A stretch of 5,192 bases of DNA from Bacteroidales bacterium (GTDB lineage Bacteria > Bacteroidota > Bacteroidia > Bacteroidales > VadinHA17). The notes beneath the pieces were generated by a model. The model saw only the letters and a program-made list of their open reading frames with translations, was not told the DNA's origin and searched no databases. The position numbers and the translations under genes are program-made. Below are positions 1 to 5,192 of this stretch, in pieces. The stretch spans positions 7,996-13,187 of the forward strand of contig DOTV01000024.1 in NCBI GenBank assembly GCA_003520925.1. The letters run 5' to 3'. How positions within the stretch are numbered: the first letter of the stretch is position 1; the number at the start of each line of letters is the position of its first letter.

Positions 1-117
1 ATCGGCAAGGGCTTTTTCTTTGTAGACAAGAGGATTGAAATATCTAACCAATGTTTAAAAAATGATATTGGAATAATATTAAACCTTAAGGAGATTCTAA
101 ATAATAGAGAATTGTAG
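1..117 (+). CDS. possible C-terminal end of an upstream gene (partial)
   Basis: Reading from base 1 in the first frame, 38 codons are open before a TAG at 115-117. The other two forward frames close early. The peptide begins IGKGFFFVDKRIEI and ends KEILNNREL, with a protein-like mix of charged and hydrophobic residues. No start codon lies inside the window, so it would be the tail of a gene beginning upstream. I recognise no family. An open run this long is only mildly surprising in AT-rich DNA. Bases 8-23 also match an intergenic-looking segment at the other end of the window, which argues against coding. It is therefore a tentative call. Confidence 0.35.
   Translation: MGKGFFFVDKRIEISNQCLKNDIGIILNLKEILNNREL
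8..23. repeat. left copy of a 16-bp inverted match (with 5106-5121)
   Basis: Bases 8-23 read AGGGCTTTTTCTTTGT and are the exact reverse complement of 5106-5121. Just outside the match both copies also carry CGGC, offset by a 2-nt difference. The right copy lies in hairpin-rich, apparently non-coding DNA. The pair could be remnants of a dispersed repeat or a shared terminator-type sequence flanking the four-gene unit in opposite orientation. The T-rich composition makes chance more likely than the length alone suggests. Confidence 0.4.
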
Positions 118-185
118 CTCTTGTAATTCATAATCATTTCATTTTTAGCTTACTCCTGATTTCTTTAAAAAAATATTTAAAAAAA

Positions 186-218
186 CTTGACTTTTCTGAT
201 TTAATAGTTATAACTTTG
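186..218 (+). promoter_or_regulatory. Bacteroidota-type promoter for the four-gene operon
   Basis: CTTG at 186-189 is followed after 21 bp by TAACTTTG at 211-218, an exact match to the Bacteroidota -33 (TTG) and -7 (TAnnTTTG) elements with normal spacing. Bases 160-185 just upstream are almost pure A/T (TTTAAA...ATATTTAAA), resembling an UP-like tract. An overlapping sigma70-style reading also exists: TTGACT at 187-192, 16 bp, then TATAAC at 209-214. Transcription would start near 222-227, giving a 5' leader of about 35 nt before gene 1. No comparable promoter is seen in the short gaps between the genes. Confidence 0.7.
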
Positions 219-233
219 TATAGTTTAAATAAA

Positions 234-263
234 ATGAAGTATATAAAACACAGTAAATCATGA
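234..263 (+). other. possible 9-codon leader ORF overlapping the gene 1 start
   Basis: An ATG at 234-236 opens the short frame MKYIKHSKS, which stops at TGA 261-263. That stop overlaps the gene 1 ATG (260-262) as ATGA, the usual geometry of translational coupling. It would begin about 10 nt after the predicted transcription start. No ribosome-binding sequence is visible, and so short a frame can easily arise by chance. Confidence 0.25.
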
Positions 264-1078
264 ATTATAGATCAAAAATCAGAATGTCGATAGGATGGAT
301 CTACCCTATAGGTATATTTTCGTCCTATATTTTATTGCTTCTTGAATATGAGCTTAGGCGTGTCTTGCGTCAGGGTGGATATGATTCGTGGGGAATACCA
401 TACATCACTATAATACTTGTTTCCCTGATGTTTATAATCCTAGGCATTTTACAATGGTTCCGCTACAGAAACTGGATATACCCTGTACTTGGATTTCTGA
501 TGGGTATAACCACAGCCCAGGCGTCATTCATTTTTCCTGATTATGATAATGCCGGAATAATTGGACTAACCTATTTTATATGTTTTATCATTATCATTCT
601 TTTTATAATAATTAACTGGAGCTCACTTTACCATCACGAGAGATTTGAAATTAACTCACGCAGGCTTTTCAGACTCGCGGCAGAGAGGATAATTGAAACC
701 TCCGACGGTTTTACCGAAAGACCATACTCCGCAGGTTCCATAGAAGCAACAAAGGATGAACTGCTTGGCCTGTCAAGATACCTGCATGCAAATTTTATTG
801 TAAGGCCCTTCTATCTCGATGATTCCGTAAGCATGGCTTTTTCGATGAATAAAAGCCTGATAGTAGTTGAAGACCCCTCGGAAGTAAGTCATGTAACCAT
901 GGATAGCCACGGAAAAATAAGTATTAAAATTTCGGAAAAAGACTACCGCGATTACAGGCACAGTCTCAGCTTCGACCGCCTATGTGCATCGATGGCAGAT
1001 CTCTTTATTAGATTCCTGGAATATTATAAAAACGGGCACGAATCGAGGATTTTATCGGAGTTGAAATCTGCCCGCTAA
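260..1078 (+). CDS. four-helix membrane protein with C-terminal cytosolic domain (paralogue of gene 3)
   Basis: This is a hypothetical 272-residue inner-membrane protein whose family I cannot name. Four hydrophobic segments lie at about residues 11-30, 46-66, 72-92 and 98-119. Basic residues after helix 1 (ELRRVLR) and after helix 2 (FRYRN) help set topology. A soluble domain of about 150 residues follows and is probably cytosolic. It opens with DGFTERP at 149-155 followed by an AG pair, and ends with a block containing DY, LSFD-x-LC, LFI, YY and RIL (up to residue 265). The same landmarks occur in the gene at 3514-4332, which has exactly the same length. The ATG at 260 is chosen because it lies about 35 nt downstream of the promoter and precedes helix 1. 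An ATG at residue 9 is the only close alternative. It is the first gene of the apparent operon, 37 bp before the transglutaminase-like gene. Coding is near certain; function is unknown. Confidence 0.9.
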   Translation: MNYRSKIRMSIGWIYPIGIFSSYILLLLEYELRRVLRQGGYDSWGIPYITIILVSLMFIILGILQWFRYRNWIYPVLGFLMGITTAQASFIFPDYDNAGIIGLTYFICFIIIILFIIINWSSLYHHERFEINSRRLFRLAAERIIETSDGFTERPYSAGSIEATKDELLGLSRYLHANFIVRPFYLDDSVSMAFSMNKSLIVVEDPSEVSHVTMDSHGKISIKISEKDYRDYRHSLSFDRLCASMADLFIRFLEYYKNGHESRILSELKSAR

Positions 1079-1115
1079 TTGTATAAAATAGAGATTTAAT
1101 TTAAAAAGAAGAGCA

Positions 1116-3509
1116 ATGAAAAAAATGGGCAAAACTCTTATGTCGCTCCTGGTGACTTGCGTCTTCATTATAACCGGGAGTGCTTATTCCCAGGAAGCCA
1201 ATCCCTGCAAAACAGGCGGACAGACCAATTATTTCGGGATTGAAATGAAAAATATCCTTTGCGGATATTCTGTTGAAACTTGCTGCACAGGAATGTGGAA
1301 TGGCAAAAAAGTCTTGTATGAGTATTCTGATGTTGTTCTTAAAATGTCGCTGCTCGGGTCCGATGTGGATGGAGGTTTTAAAGCGCTGTATTTAATTGAT
1401 CCGAAGACTGACAGGGCGGTTATGATTGAAATAAGTGTGATAAACAATCAATCGTATGTCATAATTAATACAAGAATTGATGGTGATACAATTCATTTCA
1501 GGAGTACAAACACCGGAAGTGAAAAAGTTATTCTTGCTGGGAATGATGTAATGATCTCTTCACCTTCAAGATATCCATACCTTTTAGAAGATTTTATACA
1601 AGGTGGTGCCAATGAAAAGAAGTATAAAGTTTTCGATCCGATGAAAGGTGAAATAACAGAGAAGCTTTATACCAGGAAGCCTGATGAGAGTATTTCTTTA
1701 AGAGATACAGTTTATAAGACTATAGTTCTTGATGAGGCTGATCTGACGACAGGTATGAAAACCACATTATGGTTACGTAAAAGCGATGGTTATAACATCA
1801 GAGCTAATATTGCAGGGAGGCAGCATATTTACCTTGCCGATAAATCAGTGAGCAGCAAGATTATACAGGCAAACCTGGATGATCTATTTTTCGCAAAAGT
1901 TAATAAGACCATTCCCGAAATGATGAACCTTACCTATGTTAAGGTTAAAGCTCAGATAAATACTTCTGGGGAAACTATTACACCTGAATCACTGAATTAT
2001 CCAGGGCAGAAATTCACAGGTACAGTTGTAAATAACTTTATTGATGGTGAATTTGAGGTTAAGCCTGTCAGATACAATGGATTAAACTCACCACCATTCC
2101 CTCAGGATTATAGCCATAATACATTGTTAAAGAAGTACCTGGAACCTGAATTGACTATAGAATCGGACGATCCGCTTATTATTTCTGAAGCGGACAGAAT
2201 TACAAAGGGTTCGAAAGATTCGTGGGAGGGTGCTGTGCGACTAAGCAAGTGGGTTTCTGAAAATATTGCAGGGGCAGTTCCGGGAGGGATTTCTGCTATA
2301 AACTCACTTAAAATGCAGGAGGCCGAATGTGGAGGGCATTCAAGGCTTCTTGCGGCATTCTGCAGAGCCATAGGAATTCCTGCAAGGCTATCCGTTGGTT
2401 GCGTATATACACTTAAAAATACAGGAAGCTTCGGCCAGCATGCTTGGACCGAAGTTTACATGGGAGAGGCGGGATGGATACCGGTCGATGCAACTTACGG
2501 TGAGACCAATTATATCGATGCAAGTCATATCCGGCTCGGAGAAAATGCTAATTATCGACCAGTTAAAATGGAACTGCTGGATTACACTCTTAATACGAAG
2601 GAGAATAAGAATACTCTATTTGATTCTTTCAGTGGGGTCTTAGGGAATTATATTAATTTAGAGCAGTATCGGATGTTCAGTATTATTAAAAAGGATGATG
2701 GTTTTGCTATAAATATCCCGGGACGGGTTGTTCTCGATTTAAATCCTCCAAATGATAAAGGTATATGGTATCCTAAATTAACATCTGAAATTGGCATACT
2801 TCCCAAACTTAATCCTGATGGAACAACTGATAAGTTAGTAATATACCAGCTCTATAGACTTAAAAAAATGTCTCAGCCCGATTCAAGTATCAAAAAGATA
2901 CCGGCAGAGCTCAGAAAGTTTGCGGGAAATTATCAGTTTGCCCCGGTAAAACTATCAGTTGATGTGATGTTTGATAAAAACGGTATGACCACGCAGGAGC
3001 CCTTGGGGAGATTAAAAGAAAGAATCGCCTACACAAAAACGGGAGATATCTGGATTGATAGAGCGGGCAACTATGAGATCAGCTTTGTTGCTAATATTGA
3101 GAATGAGATAACAGCATTAATCTTAACTACCAAAACAGAATTCATAAGAGGAGAGCCGGTTACTAACGTCCTTGAAAAAGTTCTAAAGGAATATGATACT
3201 GAGGCGATGATAGATAAGTACACTGAATTAAAAGGGTCGAAAAAAAGTGGTTACCTGTTTTCAGTACATATGCTTCATCAGATCGGTAGTAATCTATTGG
3301 GGGAGAATAAGATTAATGATGCACTCAAGGTTTACCAGCTTAATTATAAGGATTATCCAAATTCATTCACAACAAATGATGCTCTTGCAGAAACCTATCT
3401 TAAAATGGGAGAGAAAAAGGAAGCCTTAAAGTTTTTTAAGAAATCGGTGGAATTGATGCCGGATTATGAATATGGAAAGAAAATGATTGAAGAACTTAAA
3501 AGACAATAA
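1116..3509 (+). CDS. exported transglutaminase-like enzyme with C-terminal beta domain and TPR-like repeats
   Basis: This 797-residue protein is predicted to be exported. Residues 1-25 form a signal peptide (basic start, hydrophobic core, AYS before Q26). Residues 26 to about 345 are a beta-rich region with GYS at 50-52 and TTLWL at 216-220, as in secreted proteins that carry this enzyme domain. The transglutaminase-like core spans about 349-475. Cys405 lies in AECGGHSRLLAAFCRAIGIP, His442 in QHAWTEV and Asp458 in GWIPVDATYGE, so the papain-like triad is complete. This fold includes proteases, amidases and cross-linking enzymes, and the substrate cannot be deduced. Residues about 596-675 resemble the small beta domain (DUF3471-like, with L-x-K-F-A-G-N-Y) found after serine hydrolases. 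Residues 719-783 form two TPR-like repeats. Four cysteines (31, 49, 56, 57) lie near the mature N terminus. The ATG at 1116 follows a purine-rich AAGAAGAG; an ATG at codon 4 is an alternative. The gene sits between two paralogous membrane-protein genes. The enzyme class is well supported; the biological role is unknown. Confidence 0.93.
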   Translation: MKKMGKTLMSLLVTCVFIITGSAYSQEANPCKTGGQTNYFGIEMKNILCGYSVETCCTGMWNGKKVLYEYSDVVLKMSLLGSDVDGGFKALYLIDPKTDRAVMIEISVINNQSYVIINTRIDGDTIHFRSTNTGSEKVILAGNDVMISSPSRYPYLLEDFIQGGANEKKYKVFDPMKGEITEKLYTRKPDESISLRDTVYKTIVLDEADLTTGMKTTLWLRKSDGYNIRANIAGRQHIYLADKSVSSKIIQANLDDLFFAKVNKTIPEMMNLTYVKVKAQINTSGETITPESLNYPGQKFTGTVVNNFIDGEFEVKPVRYNGLNSPPFPQDYSHNTLLKKYLEPELTIESDDPLIISEADRITKGSKDSWEGAVRLSKWVSENIAGAVPGGISAINSLKMQEAECGGHSRLLAAFCRAIGIPARLSVGCVYTLKNTGSFGQHAWTEVYMGEAGWIPVDATYGETNYIDASHIRLGENANYRPVKMELLDYTLNTKENKNTLFDSFSGVLGNYINLEQYRMFSIIKKDDGFAINIPGRVVLDLNPPNDKGIWYPKLTSEIGILPKLNPDGTTDKLVIYQLYRLKKMSQPDSSIKKIPAELRKFAGNYQFAPVKLSVDVMFDKNGMTTQEPLGRLKERIAYTKTGDIWIDRAGNYEISFVANIENEITALILTTKTEFIRGEPVTNVLEKVLKEYDTEAMIDKYTELKGSKKSGYLFSVHMLHQIGSNLLGENKINDALKVYQLNYKDYPNSFTTNDALAETYLKMGEKKEALKFFKKSVELMPDYEYGKKMIEELKRQ

Positions 3510-3513
3510 TATT

Positions 3514-4332
3514 ATGTATTATCCACGTAAATTAAGGAACGACTTTAGAATAACGGGTTTCATACCTGCAATAATCTGTCTTTCGTTAGGTGCCCTCATC
3601 TGGCTATTTATAGGCAGGAGAGAGGGTTATTTATCTGTGTCAATTTTCTTTATACTTTATTCCTTGTTCTCATTCTGGATTTATTTCCGTACACGAAACC
3701 AAAGCTATCTTGCTGCCTCGACCTGGCAATTTTTGTTTGGAATCTATATTTCCACTAGTTCCAGTTACCCGGTTATAAAAGGGGTTGACCCGAAAATTTC
3801 AGGTTTATTGATATTTCTATTCCTCTCTTCAACTGTATGGCTCTTTTATCTTGTGTTTACAAGAAAAGCAAAATGGAAAGGAAGGGAGGTGTTCGAGCTC
3901 GCATCTGTATCTATAGAACCTCAACCTGACGGATTTACCGAACGTCCTCGTCCCGCAGGTAAAACGGATTACACCAGATCAGAATTGACTGGTTTTGCTG
4001 AGTTCCTTAAGAAGAACCTGGTAGCTATGCCATACTACGAAGTAAATCGGATCGTGTTTGTTCCTGTTAAAATGGAGGAAGAATTCGGTTACATCTTTAA
4101 TCCTGCCAAATTTAAGGAGAGCAGAAGCTGGATCGCATTTGATTTCCAGGGAAATGTAACTGTAAACGTATCAAAGAGAGACTATATCGGATATAAGGAA
4201 GAACTGTCATTCGATCAACTCTGTGATAACCTGGGCAAATTGTTTATTGAATTTATGAGGTATTATCGTAAAGGGGAAGAAGAGAGGATCCTGTACAAAC
4301 TAAATGAACTTGGATTGGGTTTAACAACTTAA
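3514..4332 (+). CDS. four-helix membrane protein with C-terminal cytosolic domain (paralogue of gene 1)
   Basis: This hypothetical inner-membrane protein has hydrophobic segments at about residues 14-33, 38-58, 64-82 and 96-116, followed by a basic stretch (RKAKWKGR) and a soluble domain that is probably cytosolic. DGFTERP at 139-145 with a following AG pair, and the C-terminal block with DY, LSFDQLC, LFIEF, YY and RIL (ending at residue 260), mirror gene 1. In the last 42 shared positions 21 are identical by eye. The frame is open back to a TTG at 3487 that would overlap the previous gene. I prefer the ATG at 3514, 4 bp after that gene's stop, because it gives 272 residues, exactly the length of gene 1, and removes a polar extension. 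No clear Shine-Dalgarno sequence is present, so translation may be coupled to the upstream stop. The family is not recognised. The helices diverge more than the soluble domain, suggesting that the soluble domain carries the conserved function. Confidence 0.9.
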   Translation: MYYPRKLRNDFRITGFIPAIICLSLGALIWLFIGRREGYLSVSIFFILYSLFSFWIYFRTRNQSYLAASTWQFLFGIYISTSSSYPVIKGVDPKISGLLIFLFLSSTVWLFYLVFTRKAKWKGREVFELASVSIEPQPDGFTERPRPAGKTDYTRSELTGFAEFLKKNLVAMPYYEVNRIVFVPVKMEEEFGYIFNPAKFKESRSWIAFDFQGNVTVNVSKRDYIGYKEELSFDQLCDNLGKLFIEFMRYYRKGEEERILYKLNELGLGLTT

Positions 4333-4344
4333 TAGCTTAAAACA

Positions 4345-4944
4345 GTGGATTTTAAAGAGGCATCAAAGCTTGGTTCATGTTTGTCGAAGGATTATGCAGA
4401 AGATATGTTCAGACTCCTGGTGAACTACGAAAGTATCTCCGCGTCTGAGGCAGCATCGCGCCTGAATATTCATATTAAAACAACTCAGGATTTCCTTGAG
4501 GACTTGTGCAGCCTTGAGATAATTAACAAGGAAGAAGTTTATGAAGGTAAGAGACCTTATTTCAGGTACAAATTGAAGGCAAGTAAGATTTCCATGGTGA
4601 TTGACCTTACTACACTAAACCTGAAAGAAGAGATTTCCGATTCAAGGTTGAAGATAAGGATCCGTGAGATGAAAAACGCAAAGGCAAGGTTTACTACTTC
4701 ACGAAGTAGCGATTATATAAGCAATGTGGTTATATGGATGGGAGAGGGGCGTAACAGAACGGAAAGAAAGATTAACCTCTCAATACCTCAGGGCAGATTT
4801 CTCTTTTACCTCCCGTTCCCGACTGCAGAACCAATATGCATATCCGATATAATAAAACTGGCAGGGATAGAAAACACCCATGTCCCGGAGATCGTCGATA
4901 TCGTACAGGTACTGACTGGTTTCGGGGTAATTGAGAAAAGATAA
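4345..4944 (+). CDS. predicted regulator with two winged-helix domains, GTG start
   Basis: This 199-residue soluble protein is probably a DNA-binding regulator. Residues about 17-78 form a winged helix: helix 1 near DYAEDMFRLLVNYE, then a helix-turn-helix (SASEAASRLNIHIKTTQDF) and a strand-turn-strand wing (INKEEVYEGKRPYFRYKL). Residues about 153-199 look like a second one, with ISDIIKLAGI, VPEIVDIVQVL and the final GFGVIEKR. The linker contains a basic stretch (residues 101-120). I cannot assign a named family; the first domain resembles the MarR/ArsR/TrmB-like group in general form. The GTG at 4345 is the earliest possible start, since an in-frame TAG lies at 4333-4335. The next ATG (4405, residue 21) would cut into helix 1. 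It lies 12 bp after gene 3 with no promoter between, so it is probably the last gene of the operon and may regulate it. Inducer and target are unknown. Confidence 0.88.
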   Translation: MDFKEASKLGSCLSKDYAEDMFRLLVNYESISASEAASRLNIHIKTTQDFLEDLCSLEIINKEEVYEGKRPYFRYKLKASKISMVIDLTTLNLKEEISDSRLKIRIREMKNAKARFTTSRSSDYISNVVIWMGEGRNRTERKINLSIPQGRFLFYLPFPTAEPICISDIIKLAGIENTHVPEIVDIVQVLTGFGVIEKR

Positions 4945-4985
4945 ACAAGTAATATGTTTAAAAGAAGTAGAGGTCTCATGGTTGG

Positions 4986-5025
4986 GAATTTCAGATATAT
5001 ATACTCTAGCCTGAATTCATTTTTT
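4986..5025 (+). terminator. probable rho-independent terminator of the operon
   Basis: GAATTTCAG at 4986-4994 pairs with CTGAATTC at 5011-5018, giving an 8-bp stem with one bulged T and a 16-nt loop. One base later comes a run of six T (5020-5025). It starts about 40 nt after the stop of gene 4, where an operon terminator is expected. The stem is rather AT-rich and the loop long, so strength is uncertain. Confidence 0.5.
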
Positions 5026-5062
5026 CTTGCAAGGTTTCGATTTAAGGTTATATCATAAGGAT

Positions 5063-5091
5063 AAAAAGAAGAGGATTATTTGATGATCCTC
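5063..5091 (-). terminator. hairpin with T-tract on the minus strand, candidate terminator of a convergent gene
   Basis: GAGGATTAT at 5071-5079 pairs with ATGATCCTC at 5083-5091 (9 bp, one G-U pair, 3-nt loop TTG). On the + strand it is preceded by AAAAAGAA (5063-5070) and lacks a T-run after it. On the minus strand it is therefore followed by TTCTTTTT, the correct polarity for a terminator of a gene coming from the right. That gene would lie outside the window. The hairpin may also help stop the + strand operon. Confidence 0.5.
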
Positions 5092-5105
5092 ATGAAAGGT
5101 GCTTA

Positions 5106-5121
5106 ACAAAGAAAAAGCCCT
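5106..5121. repeat. right copy of a 16-bp inverted match (with 8-23)
   Basis: ACAAAGAAAAAGCCCT is the exact reverse complement of bases 8-23. Here it forms the left edge of a hairpin-rich non-coding segment running to the window end. Confidence 0.4.
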
Positions 5122-5133
5122 GCAGCCGCTTTT
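5113..5133. terminator. weak terminator-like hairpin
   Basis: AAAAGC at 5113-5118 pairs with GCTTTT at 5128-5133 around a 9-nt loop containing CTGCAG. With A-rich flanks on one side and T on the other, it could act as a weak bidirectional terminator. The stem is only 6 bp. It may instead be part of the repeat that follows. Confidence 0.3.
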
Positions 5134-5139
5134 GGGTTA

Positions 5140-5192
5140 GCAATAGCTTATTGCAAAGTCACCCCTCTTTGCGAAGCAGAGAGGGGACGGGG
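5140..5192. repeat. REP-like palindromic element, truncated at the window edge
   Basis: Two compact hairpins lie side by side. GCAATA (5140-5145) pairs with TATTGC (5149-5154) around a 3-nt loop. CCCCTCTTTGC (5162-5172) pairs with GCAGAGAGGGG (5176-5186) around a GAA loop, an 11-bp stem with one G-T pair. The second is followed by ACGGGG at the very end. This GC-rich block stands out in AT-rich surroundings. Its CCCCTCT...AGAGGGG-ACGGGG pattern resembles short palindromic repeats dispersed between genes in Bacteroidota genomes. That identification is from memory and only part of the element may be visible. Confidence 0.5.

Noticed and set aside
109..129. GAATT/AATTC hairpin at the end of the possible upstream gene
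   Set aside because: A 5-bp AT-rich stem with an 11-nt loop and no immediate T-run is too weak to call a terminator.
773..961. 62-codon antisense frame within the first membrane-protein gene
   Set aside because: It lies entirely within conserved coding sequence on the other strand, with no supporting signals.
1149..1160. Possible lipobox at Cys15 of the exported enzyme (LLVTC)
   Set aside because: The Cys lies in the middle of the hydrophobic core, with Thr before it instead of Gly/Ala/Ser, and hydrophobic residues continue after it. An ordinary signal peptidase I site after AYS (residue 25) fits better.
1229..1447. 72-codon antisense frame within the N-terminal part of the enzyme gene
   Set aside because: It is a shadow of a strongly supported gene and has no start signals or recognisable domain.
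2108..2371. 87-codon open frame antisense to the transglutaminase core
   Set aside because: It lies wholly over the catalytic Cys region of a well-supported gene, has no promoter, and its composition looks like a reverse translation of that domain.
2395..2643. Alternative forward frames (also 3247-3429) inside the enzyme gene
   Set aside because: They overlap the His/Asp catalytic segment and the TPR-like repeats, which are convincing in the main frame. There is no sign of a frameshift.
3487..3513. Upstream TTG start that would add 9 residues to the second membrane protein
   Set aside because: It overlaps the end of the transglutaminase-like gene and adds a polar stretch. The ATG at 3514 gives exactly the 272-residue length of the paralogue and sits 4 bp after the previous stop.
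4931..4960. Promoter-like TTG-N19-TATGTTTA after gene 4
   Set aside because: The last base of the -7 element mismatches, spacing is at the low end, and a terminator candidate follows within about 30 bp with no supported gene downstream.

Overview
The window is AT-rich and looks chromosomal, most likely from a member of the Bacteroidota (Bacteroidales-like). Three things point there. The only good promoter has the phylum's TTG-N21-TAnnTTTG form. Starts generally lack a clear Shine-Dalgarno sequence. The C-terminal module of the large protein is one I associate with Bacteroidota serine hydrolases. This is inference, since there is no rRNA or other marker gene.

Layout, left to right. Positions 1-117 are an open frame that may be the tail of an upstream gene. 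Positions 118-259 are intergenic and carry the promoter. Four genes then follow on the + strand with gaps of 37, 4 and 12 bp, which fits a single operon: (1) a 272-residue protein with four membrane segments and a cytosolic domain; (2) a 797-residue exported protein with a transglutaminase-like domain (Cys405/His442/Asp458), a small beta domain and two TPR-like repeats; (3) a second 272-residue four-helix membrane protein paralogous to gene 1; (4) a 199-residue protein with a winged-helix domain at each end, starting at GTG. After gene 4 come a probable rho-independent terminator, a hairpin that would work as a terminator on the opposite strand, and a hairpin-rich, REP-like segment cut off by the window edge.

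How they may work together (inference). Genes 1 and 3 share the motif DGFTERP...AG just after the membrane region and a C-terminal LSFD-x-LC / LFI / YY / RIL block (21 of 42 positions identical by eye), so they could form a heteromeric membrane complex. The transglutaminase-like enzyme between them would act outside the inner membrane, and the double winged-helix protein is the natural candidate regulator. I do not recognise this arrangement as a named system. It is the main candidate for something undescribed here, but its function cannot be read from the sequence.

I see no tRNA, rRNA, CRISPR array, transposase gene or phage gene in the window.
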